A stretch of DNA of 64,000 nt from Natronosporangium hydrolyticum (GTDB taxonomy: Bacteria; Actinomycetota; Actinomycetes; Mycobacteriales; Micromonosporaceae): contig NZ_CP070499.1 in the NCBI RefSeq assembly GCF_016925615.1, positions 1,364,001 to 1,428,000 of the forward strand. Reading direction: 5' to 3'. Below, piece by piece: positions 7,661-15,497 of this stretch. A program made the position numbers and the translations under genes. Within the stretch, counting starts at the first letter, position 1. Every line of letters starts with the position of its first letter. Below the pieces are notes generated by a model. It saw only the letters and a program-made list of their open reading frames with translations. It had not been told where the DNA came from and searched no databases.

Positions 7661-9867
7661 GACAGTCTCCTCCTCGTGGTTGGGGTTTCGGCCGCGCCGA
7701 CGGCGGATGCCCCGGCAAGCTGCGGCTGCGGCCGAGCCGCCTTTCCGCGCAGGAGCCGGCCCAACCAGGGCAGCTTCTGCCCGAGCAGGCAGCCGAGCGC
7801 GTACCGGTAGATCATGCCGGGGGTGATGTCCCGGACCGCGGTGTCGATCCGCGCCGCCAACTCGCGGAGGTCAGCGGGGTCGGCGGCGACCCGGTGTCGA
7901 ATCGCCAACAGGGGCATGTAGACGCCGCCCCGTTGGAAAATCAGATCGGAGAGTGCCAGCGTCAACAGCGTCCCCGGCGCCGACCCGTGCGAGAAGGACA
8001 ACAGGCGGTGGCCCATGGTGAGTCGCAGGTGCGCGGCCGAGCCGACGACCTCGCCCAACACCTTGGAACGGCGGCAGATGTCGTCCAGGCAGGTGCGTAG
8101 CTCTGCGTACGCCTGCTGATGCGGCTCGAGACCGCCGTCGACGAGCGTCCTCAGCGCGTGCCAGGAGATGTGGGCACCGAGGTTGTGCCGGTGTCGAACC
8201 GCAAGCTCTGCAACCTGCTCTGGGGCGGTGTGGTAGGCGCGTTCGTAAACCTGGTCGGAGACGACCACGGCCGCGGCGGGCATGGTCATGTCGCTGATGG
8301 TCTTGCCGAGGGTGACGATGTCTGCGGTCCGCATCGTTGCGGGATGGGCGAGGTAGTTCGGGCTGCTGCGCCAACCGCCGGTGAGGACCTCGTCGACGCC
8401 GACCAGATAGCCGCCCTCGTCCCGCAGCCGGTCGATCGCGTTGATCAGCGGCTCGGGGATCGGAGCGCAGGTGGCGCCCTGGATGTACTCGAACCACACC
8501 AGCGCGACCTCGCGCTCCCGCACGATCTGTTCGAACTGCGCCGCGGCGTCTGGTGCGAACGGGTCTAAGTAGACGAGGTCGGAGTAGTACGGGCGGAACG
8601 CCTCAGCCACCGACTCGGTCTTCTGCGGCCCGTACTTACTAAGGTTGAGTGAGAACAGGGTCTTGCCGCCGTAGTTCCCTTTGAAGGTCACGACCGTGCG
8701 GCGCTGCGGCTGCGCCAGTGCGGCCACCTCGACCGCGACGTGGTTGGCGATGGCTCCGCTGACCGCGGGAAAGGCCCGGCCGAGGCCGGTCAGCCGAACC
8801 AACTCCTGCTCCAGATCGGCGAAGTAGTCATGGGCCGGATCGTGACTGCGCAGCACACGCGGGACCAGGTCGGGCGGGTTGTGCCCGCGGAGGTTGCTGC
8901 CGAAGCCGCCGGCGCAGTCGATGACGTCCCGTCCATCGCCAGTAACCAACCGGCCGCCGGCCGCGCGGCGAACGTCGACGTTGAGATGAAAGACCGCGGC
9001 CATCTCCGCGACGTTCGGGTTGATGTGCCGCCCCCAGTACTCGAGTGTGGTCGCGGGGTCCGACTCGATCTCGGCCATCACATCCCGGTGGTGGTCGGCC
9101 ACGAACCCGGCGTGGTCCAGCCGGTCCAACACCAGCTCCGCGCACAGGGCATTGCCCCCATAGGTCGAGGTATGCGCGAAACAGTTGACCCGGTCGCGCC
9201 AGATCCGGTGGGCGGCGGCGGACATTGTGATCGCGCCGAAAGGTACCTGCCGGTCGGCCAGCGGCTCGCCGAACACCATGACGTCCGCACCGATCGGGTC
9301 GTCGAAGATCGCGCCGGAGAGCTCCTGGTCGATGCAGCAGAGCGCGACCAGACCATGTGCTTGCCGACACTCCCGTAGCAGGTCGGTGAGGGAGGGGTCG
9401 TCGAGCCGGTGGTCGCTGTCGCGCACCACGATTACGGCGGTGAAAGGGTAGCCGGGGTAACGCCGCCGAGCATCGTCAGCGGTGGCAGCGCTGACCACGT
9501 GGGGGATCAGCGCGGAGTCTACGCCGGCGCCGACCGGGTCCATCAACCGTTGGTAGCGCTCGCGCGGGTCGAGCAGCAGCACCCACCCCCCGGTGTCCCG
9601 GCCAGCTTGGACCGCCGTGTGCCGGGCGAGCTTGATCACCGTAGCGAGCGCTTCCAGCCCGGAGCTGAGCAGGTAGGATACTCGTGGCCCGGTCGACTCG
9701 ACCGGCACCAGCTGGTCGAGCAGGTAGCCCAGTTTGGCTGCGGCTGGGTTGACGTAGTTGCTCGCCATCAGCAGAGCGCAGCGCTGCTCCTGGTGCTGGC
9801 GAGCGATCAGCTCAATGGTCGCCGACGACGCGGGTCGGAATACCGACCGCAGTTCGGTCTCGGACAC
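7657..9867 (-). CDS. Tandem class III aminotransferase, N-terminal copy degenerate
   Basis: A 736-residue protein, well above the usual 400-450 for class III aminotransferases. The C-terminal part (about 300-690) keeps the fold-type I features: SGAIANHVAVEVA near 370, VDEVLTGGW with Asp492, and VTLGKTIS with the PLP lysine at Lys522. The N-terminal part (about 35-265) looks like a second copy: LLSSGLEALATVIKLA, IDQELSG, FGEPLADRQVPFGAI and AHTSTYGGNALCAELVLDRL. There the expected lysine is Glu201, so PLP cannot be bound covalently. GTG 9867 follows GGAGG by eight bases and comes three bases after the ferredoxin stop. It probably transfers or removes an amino group in product assembly; the substrate is unknown. 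The C-terminal tail is basic and low complexity. Confidence 0.75.
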   Translation of the reverse strand: MSETELRSVFRPASSATIELIARQHQEQRCALLMASNYVNPAAAKLGYLLDQLVPVESTGPRVSYLLSSGLEALATVIKLARHTAVQAGRDTGGWVLLLDPRERYQRLMDPVGAGVDSALIPHVVSAATADDARRRYPGYPFTAVIVVRDSDHRLDDPSLTDLLRECRQAHGLVALCCIDQELSGAIFDDPIGADVMVFGEPLADRQVPFGAITMSAAAHRIWRDRVNCFAHTSTYGGNALCAELVLDRLDHAGFVADHHRDVMAEIESDPATTLEYWGRHINPNVAEMAAVFHLNVDVRRAAGGRLVTGDGRDVIDCAGGFGSNLRGHNPPDLVPRVLRSHDPAHDYFADLEQELVRLTGLGRAFPAVSGAIANHVAVEVAALAQPQRRTVVTFKGNYGGKTLFSLNLSKYGPQKTESVAEAFRPYYSDLVYLDPFAPDAAAQFEQIVREREVALVWFEYIQGATCAPIPEPLINAIDRLRDEGGYLVGVDEVLTGGWRSSPNYLAHPATMRTADIVTLGKTISDMTMPAAAVVVSDQVYERAYHTAPEQVAELAVRHRHNLGAHISWHALRTLVDGGLEPHQQAYAELRTCLDDICRRSKVLGEVVGSAAHLRLTMGHRLLSFSHGSAPGTLLTLALSDLIFQRGGVYMPLLAIRHRVAADPADLRELAARIDTAVRDITPGMIYRYALGCLLGQKLPWLGRLLRGKAARPQPQLAGASAVGAAETPTTRRRLS

Positions 9868-9870
9868 CTC

Positions 9871-10068
9871 TCAGTCCTCCATCTTCAACGCGGCTACCGG
9901 GCAGGTGAGGACGGAGTTGATGGCCGGCTCCCGTAGCTCCTTCGGGATCGGCTGACCCTCCCGCGTAAACACCAGGTCGCCCTCGTCGTCGAGCTGGAAC
10001 AATTCCGGGGCGGCGGCTTCGCAGACGCCGTGCCCTTCGCACCGGTCGCGATCGACAATAATGTGCAT
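9871..10068 (-). CDS. [3Fe-4S] ferredoxin, P450 partner
   Basis: A 65-residue ferredoxin, the usual size for actinomycete P450 partners. Ligands are Cys10 and Cys16 in CEGHGVC and Cys56 in TCPVAAL. With only three ligand cysteines and His13 near the position of the fourth, a [3Fe-4S] cluster is expected. The ATG at 10068 is chosen because GAGG lies eight bases upstream; the ATG at 10074 would leave only two bases. It lies 28 bp after the P450 stop and just before the aminotransferase, in one operon with the ferredoxin reductase. Confidence 0.9.
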   Translation of the reverse strand: MHIIVDRDRCEGHGVCEAAAPELFQLDDEGDLVFTREGQPIPKELREPAINSVLTCPVAALKMED

Positions 10069-10096
10069 CGACATCACCTCGCGGGGGGAGAGCTGC

Positions 10097-11281
10097 TTAG
10101 GTGTGCAGGGTCGTCGGTAGAGAGGCCAGGCCGCGAATGGTGTTGTGGGCACGCCATCCGGCCTCGCCAACCTCGATCCGGGACACCCGGGCGGCGAGCG
10201 CCTTCATCAGGGCGTGCGCCTCCAGCCGGGCTAGCCCCTGACCGACGCACCCGTGTATGCCATGACCGAAGGCTAGGTGACTGGCCACGTTGGGGCGACG
10301 TACGTCGAATGTGTCCGGATTCTTGAAGACCCGCTCGTCCCGGTTGGCCGAGGCGTAGAGCAGGAATATCCTTGATCCGGCCGTAAGCGTTACGCCGTCC
10401 GCGACCTCGTAGTCGGTGGTGACGAGCCGACAGAAACCGCGCGCCGGGGTCTCGATACGGACCACCTCATTGAACGCGTCCGGGATGGCCGACGGGTCGC
10501 TTCGTACCCGCTGCCACTGCTCTGGATTAGTGCCGAACAACCACATGGCGCTCGCGAGTGCGCTGACGGTGGTGTCGAGGGAGGGCACGAGGAAATCGCC
10601 GAGCAGCGTGGGTAGTCGATCCGCCTCGACCTCCCCGGCGTCCACCGCCGCCGCCAGATTCGCACCCCAACTGCCGGGACGGAGGTCGCGGGAGTTGGAG
10701 AGTTCGGCGAGGAACTCCCAGAGATTCTGTAGAGTCGGGAAGCCTGCCACGGTCCGTTCATTCATGGGGCCGAGGGCGTTGAACCCGGCCGCCGCCCATG
10801 CCAGCAGGTTGTCGGTCTTGTCCTCCGGCCAGCCGAGCAGATCCGGAACCATCGAGACCGGGAATTTCTGGGCGAGGTCGGCGACCGCGTCGAACGACCC
10901 GCGCTCGACTAGGTGCTCGACGAGCTCGGTCGCCCGTCGCTGTACATGATCTTGGTGTTGTCGCAGCGCTTTCGGGGTGAGCTGCCGGCCGATGACCCGC
11001 CGGATCCGGTCATGCTCGGGCGGGTCACTGGCGATCGTGCCGCCCGCCATGACCCGGTTTAGTTCGTCACTGAGGCCGACCCCGGCCGCGGAGGAGAAGG
11101 TCTCGTGATCGTGCAGCGCCGTGTAGACGTCGGCGTGGCGGCCCATCGCCCACACCTCGTACTTGCTGAGCCAGACCGCGGAGCCGAGCTCTCGAAGCCT
11201 TCGGTAGTTCTCGTAGGGGTCGAGCACGGATTCGTCTGAATAGAGATCGACGTCAAAGACGGGAATGTCGGTGATAGTCAC
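10097..11281 (-). CDS. Cytochrome P450 (bacterial class I)
   Basis: A 394-residue soluble P450. Visible landmarks are the ASDPPEHDRIRRVIG helix C segment, the ExxR motif in NEVVRIETPARG, and the heme loop FGHGIHGCVGQG with ligand Cys345. The I-helix reads LVPSLDTTVSA, so the usual Ala-Gly before the acid/threonine pair is replaced by Pro-Ser, while Asp-Thr-Thr remains. GTG 11281 has GAGGAGGG six bases upstream; a longer form from 11338 is unlikely. It heads the seven-gene minus operon and has its own ferredoxin and reductase. It probably hydroxylates or couples the aromatic product. Confidence 0.9.
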   Translation of the reverse strand: MTITDIPVFDVDLYSDESVLDPYENYRRLRELGSAVWLSKYEVWAMGRHADVYTALHDHETFSSAAGVGLSDELNRVMAGGTIASDPPEHDRIRRVIGRQLTPKALRQHQDHVQRRATELVEHLVERGSFDAVADLAQKFPVSMVPDLLGWPEDKTDNLLAWAAAGFNALGPMNERTVAGFPTLQNLWEFLAELSNSRDLRPGSWGANLAAAVDAGEVEADRLPTLLGDFLVPSLDTTVSALASAMWLFGTNPEQWQRVRSDPSAIPDAFNEVVRIETPARGFCRLVTTDYEVADGVTLTAGSRIFLLYASANRDERVFKNPDTFDVRRPNVASHLAFGHGIHGCVGQGLARLEAHALMKALAARVSRIEVGEAGWRAHNTIRGLASLPTTLHT

Positions 11282-11753
11282 GTCGAGCCCTCCTCTTTTG
11301 CGTCGATGAGAACGATAAAAGTGCGCAGTAATAGGCATCTGAGAATTGCTGTCGAGGCCCTTCTCGATGCGGCTGCCATCAGTCTTGATGGCGTCACCTG
11401 AATGGTCAAGTCGTCGTTTTCCAAGTCTTCGCGAACTTTCGATGGTTCGATGTCAAGATCGCCGTGACACTTCGCTGGAGATCCTGATCGGGTGCCGGAG
11501 CTGCGGCACCTGCCAGGCCGACGAGGCATATGATCCGGCGGGGCGCCATGATCTGGCGGGGCGCCATGATCCGGCGGGGCGCAGCAAGCGCTCGGTCGCG
11601 GCGCAGGGTAGCCCTCACGGTGCCAGTCTCGTCCCGGCCTGGCAGCGCGCACGGATTTCGGCCAGGATTTGCGTAAGGTGTGCGTTAGCAGCGGGTGCAA
11701 CGTCAGTCAGCGGCGGTGCAATGTCGCCAGGTGGCGCGCTAAGGAGGATGTTC
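11282..11753. promoter_or_regulatory. Divergent intergenic region of the two tailoring operons
   Basis: About 470 bp lie between the P450 and flavin reductase starts. The side next to the P450 is relatively AT-rich (about 11300-11350) and is the likely promoter zone. An 18-bp triple tandem repeat lies at 11530-11583. AAGGAGG at 11741-11747 serves the plus-strand operon. Open frames crossing the stretch in either direction resemble no protein I know. Confidence 0.5.
11530..11583. repeat. 18-bp tandem repeat, three copies
   Basis: Three consecutive 18-bp units run 11530-11547, 11548-11565 and 11566-11583, each of the form ATGATCYGGCGGGGCGCM. They differ only by one C/T in the second unit and the last base of the third. 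They lie in the shared upstream region of the two tailoring operons, so they could be binding sites or a slippage tract. Confidence 0.85.
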
Positions 11754-12353
11754 GTGTCGGCAAAAATTCTCAAACTTGCGGTGATCGTGGGGAGCGTCCG
11801 TGAGGCGCGATTCGGCCCCGTGGTCGCGGAGTGGATAGCCGAGCGGGCGGAGCAGCACGGTCGCTTCAAGGTCAACCTCATAGATCTGGCCGAGGTCGAG
11901 CTACCGCTGCAGCTCGGTCCGGAGCCGCCCGCGATCGCCACCGCGGACTCAAAACCACCCGCGCTGGCACAGGTCAGTGCGGCGCTTGAGGAGGCTGACG
12001 CGTTCCTCGTCGTTACCCCTGAGTACAACCACAGCTTTCCAGCGTCGTTGAAGGCCCTGATCGACTGGCACTTCACAGAGTGGCGCGCGAAGCCGATCGG
12101 GTTCGCCTCGTATGGGGGTGCTTCCGGTGGGCTGCGCGCCGTTGAGCAACTTCGCCAGGTCTTCGCTGAGATGCATGCGACGACGGTGCGCAACTCCGTC
12201 AGCTTCGCCAACTACTGGGAGTCGTTCCAGGAAGATGGCAGCCTCGCCGAGCCGGAGCTGGCGCAGGGTGCCGCAACGGAGCTGCTGAACCAGCTGGCCT
12301 GGTGGGGAGAGGCACTGCTGGAGGCACGGACCAACAACCCTTATCAGCCATGA
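11754..12353 (+). CDS. NADPH-dependent FMN reductase, flavodoxin fold
   Basis: A 199-residue flavoprotein of the NADPH-dependent FMN reductase family. It shows the phosphate-binding loop VGSVREARFG, a TPEYNHSFPASLKALIDW flavin-contact segment, and ASYGGASGGLRAVEQLR. GTG 11754 is chosen because AAGGAGG at 11741-11747 is six bases upstream; an ATG at 11748 would touch the ribosome site. Its stop overlaps the next gene by four bases (ATGA). It opens a three-gene plus-strand operon divergent from the P450 operon. Supply of reduced flavin to a flavin-dependent oxygenase such as the ABM protein is the obvious inference. Confidence 0.88.
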   Translation: MSAKILKLAVIVGSVREARFGPVVAEWIAERAEQHGRFKVNLIDLAEVELPLQLGPEPPAIATADSKPPALAQVSAALEEADAFLVVTPEYNHSFPASLKALIDWHFTEWRAKPIGFASYGGASGGLRAVEQLRQVFAEMHATTVRNSVSFANYWESFQEDGSLAEPELAQGAATELLNQLAWWGEALLEARTNNPYQP

Positions 12354-13141
12354 CCGCGCGTACGAAGCGGGCGATCACAGTGCTTCGTGATGCCCACGAA
12401 GATCTCGTCACCTACGTCAGCGCGATGCCCCCGTCCGAGCTGAAGCGAAGCTCCGCCGCCAGCGAGTGGAGCATTGCCCAGGTGCTGAGCCACCTAGGCA
12501 GCGGCGCGGAGATCATGCGAGGCACGATCGAGGCCACGCTGGCAGGCGATCCGCCGCCAGAGTCCGAGTCGCGCCACGCGGTGTGGGACCGATGGAACGC
12601 CATGCCACCGCAGGAGCAGGCCGACACCTTTGTCAGTAGCAACGAGCTCCTCCTGGGCCAGTTCGAGGAGTTCGACGACGAGCAACTCGAACGGCTCCGG
12701 ATCGATCTCGGATTCCTGCCGGAGCCGGTCGACGTGCTGACCACCGCGTCGCTGCGGCTCCACGAGTTTGTCCTGCATAGCTGGGATGTCAAGGTCGTGT
12801 CGCGGCCAACCCAGACGTTGACTGCGGCGGCGGTCGAGTTTCTATTCCAGCCGGTGGACATGCTCATCGGCTGGATCGGGCAACCGGTGAGCGTCGCCGC
12901 CGGCGCCGTGGTGTCCGTGCGGACCGAGGCGCCCACCCGGTCTTTCGGGCTGGAGTTGAGCGAGCCGGTACGCATCGTGGATCCACCGTCGGCCGCCGAG
13001 GCAACGCTCACCATCCCCGCTGAAGCCTTCATCCGGCTGGTAACCGGCCGGCTAGCGCTCGACCATACCCCGGCGGAGGCGGTGGTCGAGGGCGGCGAGC
13101 TGACGCTCGATCATCTTCGCGAGACTTTCCCGGGGTACTGA
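12350..13141 (+). CDS. Maleylpyruvate isomerase family (mycothiol-dependent, DinB-like) protein
   Basis: A 263-residue protein. The N-terminal half resembles the mycothiol-dependent maleylpyruvate isomerase N-domain (DinB-like four-helix bundle), with SEWSIAQVLSHLGSGAEI near residues 35-55 and LRLHEFVLHSWDV in the third helix. The histidines are candidate metal ligands. The C-terminal half is an SCP2-like domain ending in a TPAEAVVEGGELTLDHLRE segment. ATG 12350 overlaps the flavin reductase stop by four bases. Family members use mycothiol to isomerise, dechlorinate or detoxify substrates, or have no known role. In this cluster it could act on a reactive quinone or epoxide intermediate; that is inference. 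Confidence 0.75.
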   Translation: MTARTKRAITVLRDAHEDLVTYVSAMPPSELKRSSAASEWSIAQVLSHLGSGAEIMRGTIEATLAGDPPPESESRHAVWDRWNAMPPQEQADTFVSSNELLLGQFEEFDDEQLERLRIDLGFLPEPVDVLTTASLRLHEFVLHSWDVKVVSRPTQTLTAAAVEFLFQPVDMLIGWIGQPVSVAAGAVVSVRTEAPTRSFGLELSEPVRIVDPPSAAEATLTIPAEAFIRLVTGRLALDHTPAEAVVEGGELTLDHLRETFPGY

Positions 13142-13232
13142 GCCACCAAGATGCTCGCCGCCACACTCGCCAGCCGCGCTCTTTCGGTTGGCGGTGATTC
13201 TTGCCCCCTCCAAGAATCAAGATCGGAGTGTC

Positions 13233-13868
13233 ATGAGGATCGCGGTTGTAGGAGCAAACGGTCGCACCGGCCGGCTCACCGTCGAACAGGCCCTCACGCG
13301 TGGCCACCAGGTGGCAGCCTTGGCGCGGCAGGAGTTTCGGGCCACCCGGAGCCAGCCGGGGTTGACCACCTCGGTGGTCGATGTGCTCGATCGCGATGCG
13401 GTCGCAGCAGGTCTCGCTGGTGTCGACGCGGTGATTTCAACGCTGGGCATCGGCACCTCGAAGGCTGCCTCGGTGACGTATTCGCAGGGCGTCGCCAACC
13501 TGCTGCACGGGATGCAGCGGCACGGCATCAAGCGGATCATCGTGGTCTCCGCGATGCCGGTGGGTCCGTGGAGTGAGCATGCCCGTTTCGATCGGTACGT
13601 CGTGCTGCCGTTGCTTGAGCGGTTCTTCGGCGCGACCTACCGGGACATGCGTCGGATGGAGGAGATCCTGGCCGGCAGCGAGGTGGAGTGGACCTCGATC
13701 CGCCCGCCGCGGCTGACGGATAAGCCGGCGACGGGCGGCTACCGGCTCAGCACGGCCGGCCCGCTGCCGAAGGCTCGTGTCCTCACCTACCCCGACCTCG
13801 CCGCCGCGCTCCTGGATGCGGTGGGGCGCGACGAGCTGAGTGGCCAAGCCGCCTACGTCGCCAATTAG
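13233..13868 (+). CDS. NAD(P)-binding oxidoreductase (atypical SDR, NmrA/SDR_a5-like)
   Basis: A 211-residue Rossmann-fold protein with an N-terminal dinucleotide motif VVGANGRTGRLTVEQAL, an acidic VVDVLDRDAVAAGLAGVDAVIS stretch and an IIVVSAMPVG strand, as in the atypical short-chain reductase group. The classical YxxxK pair is not evident, which is usual for that group. ATG 13233 follows GGAG at 13225-13228. It is about 90 bp downstream of the mycothiol-family gene and probably in the same transcript. Relatives occur as quinone or ketone reductases in aromatic polyketide clusters; the substrate here is unknown. Confidence 0.78.
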   Translation: MRIAVVGANGRTGRLTVEQALTRGHQVAALARQEFRATRSQPGLTTSVVDVLDRDAVAAGLAGVDAVISTLGIGTSKAASVTYSQGVANLLHGMQRHGIKRIIVVSAMPVGPWSEHARFDRYVVLPLLERFFGATYRDMRRMEEILAGSEVEWTSIRPPRLTDKPATGGYRLSTAGPLPKARVLTYPDLAAALLDAVGRDELSGQAAYVAN

Positions 13869-14256
13869 TTTCTGGGGCAACAACATTCGCTCGCCAGGAA
13901 GGGTGACGCATCTGCGATGGTCGCGGGCAGTGCGGCCAGGCTGAGCTTGATCCGTTAGCCCAGTCGGCCAGGCACGGCGAGACTTCCGTCACATTACATA
14001 GGAATTCGGAGATGTGGCCCCGGGGTTGACCCGCGCCAGGCTGCCTTCGCTCGTGTCCAAACCAGACGTCTGTCGAAGTGGACGGTTGCTCAGGATAAAT
14101 CCATTTGTTGGGAGGCCTCGCCGGTGCTCGGATGTGGATCACCGCACCCGTCATCGATGGACGGTTGATCGAAAACTTTGACTGACTGCCGCCGGCCTAT
14201 GTAGGATCCGAAGGACTTCCACTTCCATAGACCTGCGAAGACCGGTTGAGGGAACG
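13869..14256. promoter_or_regulatory. Long upstream region of the response regulator
   Basis: This 388-bp stretch has no credible gene. It holds the promoter at 14178-14207, a 13-bp direct repeat TGGACGGTTGMTC at 14079-14091 and 14158-14170 (79 bp apart), a weaker related copy at 14240-14250 overlapping the ribosome site, and a perfect palindrome CAGACGTCTG at 14063-14072. OmpR-type regulators bind direct repeats, so autoregulation is plausible. Confidence 0.5.
14178..14207 (+). promoter_or_regulatory. Predicted sigma70-type promoter
   Basis: TTGACT at 14178-14183 and TAGGAT at 14202-14207 are separated by 18 bp, close to the primary sigma factor consensus. Transcription would begin near 14214 and give a leader of about 43 nt before the response regulator ATG at 14257. 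Confidence 0.6.
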
Positions 14257-15027
14257 ATGCAGACGCAATCGACAAGACTTCACGAGGTTGGCAAGCGATG
14301 CTCATGCGTCAGGCATGCGGACGCGGGTGACACGGAGGGCCGAGGGTATGCCAGTGTTTCCTTTGGCTTTAAGCGAATTCTCGTTGTCGAGGCTGATCTT
14401 GCCGAGGCAGAAGCGCTATCGAGAGGGTTGCGCCGGCACGGCCACGAGGTTACCACTGTGGAAAATGGTGGCGATGCGCTGGCAGCATACAACGAAGCCG
14501 AGATCATCTTGCTCGAACTGGAACTGCCCGATCTGGATGGGTTGGAGATCTGCCGAAAGATCAGGTCGGATTGCGACGTTCCGATCATCTTGGTAACGGG
14601 GCGGGGGGCCGAACTTGACCGTGTCCTCGGGCTGCAAGCCGGCGCCGACGACTGCCTGGTGAAGCCGTACGGATTTCGGGAGTTGCTCGCTCGAATGGAC
14701 GCGGTTATGCGGCGTACCGGGCACCGTGGGCCGCGGGAACCCCGGGTTCTCTGCCGGGGCGACCTGGAGATCGATGTTGACACCAGGAGGGTTCGACTGG
14801 GGGGCGAGCCCGTTGATCTCACTCGAAAAGAGTTCGACCTGCTCTACGTGCTGGCGTCCAATCCGGGCACGGTGGTTCCGCGCAAGCGGCTCATGCTCGA
14901 GATTTGGGGCGGCTCCTGGTCTCGTCGCACGGTCGACACTCACGTGGGGACGCTGCGACGAAAGCTCGGCGCCAGCAGCTGGGTTATCACCGTGCGGGGG
15001 ATCGGCTTCCAGCTCGGACATGGGTAA
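14257..15027 (+). CDS. Atypical OmpR-type response regulator (JadR1-like)
   Basis: A 256-residue regulator. Residues about 38-150 form a receiver domain and 160-255 a winged-helix OmpR DNA-binding domain (LTRKEFDLLYVLASNPGTVV, TVDTHVGTLRRKL, VRGIGFQL). The phosphorylation pocket is abnormal: the expected aspartate is Glu87 in LLELELPDLDG, and the second acidic pocket residue is Ala46 in VVEADL. The threonine (LVTGRG) and lysine (LVKPYG) are kept. No histidine kinase lies nearby. JadR1 and relatives in angucycline clusters are such non-phosphorylated regulators that respond to end products. ATG 14257 has GAGGGA four bases upstream. It probably controls the tailoring operons, but target sites are unproven. 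Confidence 0.85.
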   Translation: MQTQSTRLHEVGKRCSCVRHADAGDTEGRGYASVSFGFKRILVVEADLAEAEALSRGLRRHGHEVTTVENGGDALAAYNEAEIILLELELPDLDGLEICRKIRSDCDVPIILVTGRGAELDRVLGLQAGADDCLVKPYGFRELLARMDAVMRRTGHRGPREPRVLCRGDLEIDVDTRRVRLGGEPVDLTRKEFDLLYVLASNPGTVVPRKRLMLEIWGGSWSRRTVDTHVGTLRRKLGASSWVITVRGIGFQLGHG

Positions 15028-15083
15028 TAACTCTGACATGGTTGGCATCTCGGATATCGGTGACGGGGACAGTCAGGGCTCAC

Positions 15084-15122
15084 CCTGCCCTCCGGCGGCG
15101 ACGCCCGCCAGGGGAGGGCAGG
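15084..15122. terminator. Bidirectional hairpin terminator
   Basis: Arms CCTGCCCTCC (15084-15093) and GGAGGGCAGG (15113-15122) enclose a second stem GGCGG/CCGCC. It lies between the convergent response regulator and DoxX-family genes. There is no U-tract, as usual in high-GC actinomycetes. Confidence 0.65.
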
Positions 15123-15128
15123 CGCCGC

Positions 15129-15494
15129 TCAGAGTGTGGCGGCGCCGAGGGCCAGCGGAACGACCGAGAAGGCTGTCAAGACGGCCGGCACCGGGGTGCC
15201 CTTCGCGTCGTTGGCCCGTAGGTGGGCGATGACCGCGCCGGCGAAGAAGAGTACGACGCCAGCGGCGGCCGCGATGCCCAGTGGCCGAAAGAAGATCCCG
15301 ATGAGCAGGCCGGCCGCACCGAGCAGTTGGAGCGTCGCCAGCACCGGGAACATCCGATCCGGGACGCCGAGCCGGGTCAGGATCGCCGTGACCTCCTTCT
15401 CTCGGACGAGCTTGTTTCGCGCGGTGAAAGCCAGCAAGGCGGACAGGAGGACCGCGGTGACGATATACGCGATATACATTGCTACCCACTCCAT
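15129..15494 (-). CDS. DoxX-family membrane protein
   Basis: A 121-residue membrane protein with four hydrophobic helices: IAYIVTAVLLSALLAFTA, the MFPVLATLQLLGAAGLLIG segment, IAAAAGVVLFFAGAVIAHL and a C-terminal VLTAFSVVPLALGAATL. The KLVREKEVTAILTRLGVP loop after helix 1 fits DoxX-like proteins. They are linked to thiol or redox balance in mycobacteria, but most have no known function. It is divergent from a MarR regulator across a 77-bp region rich in dyads, so it is the likely regulatory target. Confidence 0.8.
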   Translation of the reverse strand: MEWVAMYIAYIVTAVLLSALLAFTARNKLVREKEVTAILTRLGVPDRMFPVLATLQLLGAAGLLIGIFFRPLGIAAAAGVVLFFAGAVIAHLRANDAKGTPVPAVLTAFSVVPLALGAATL

Positions 15495-15497
15495 AGT

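Noticed and set aside
11346-11753. 135-residue extension of the flavin reductase frame
   Set aside because: AAGGAGG at 11741-11747 and the flavodoxin fold starting at 11754 define the gene; the extension crosses the tandem repeat and is unlike protein.
1-15027. Minimal polyketide synthase genes within the window
   Set aside because: No ketosynthase, chain-length factor or acyl carrier protein frame is present; the cluster call rests on tailoring genes only.
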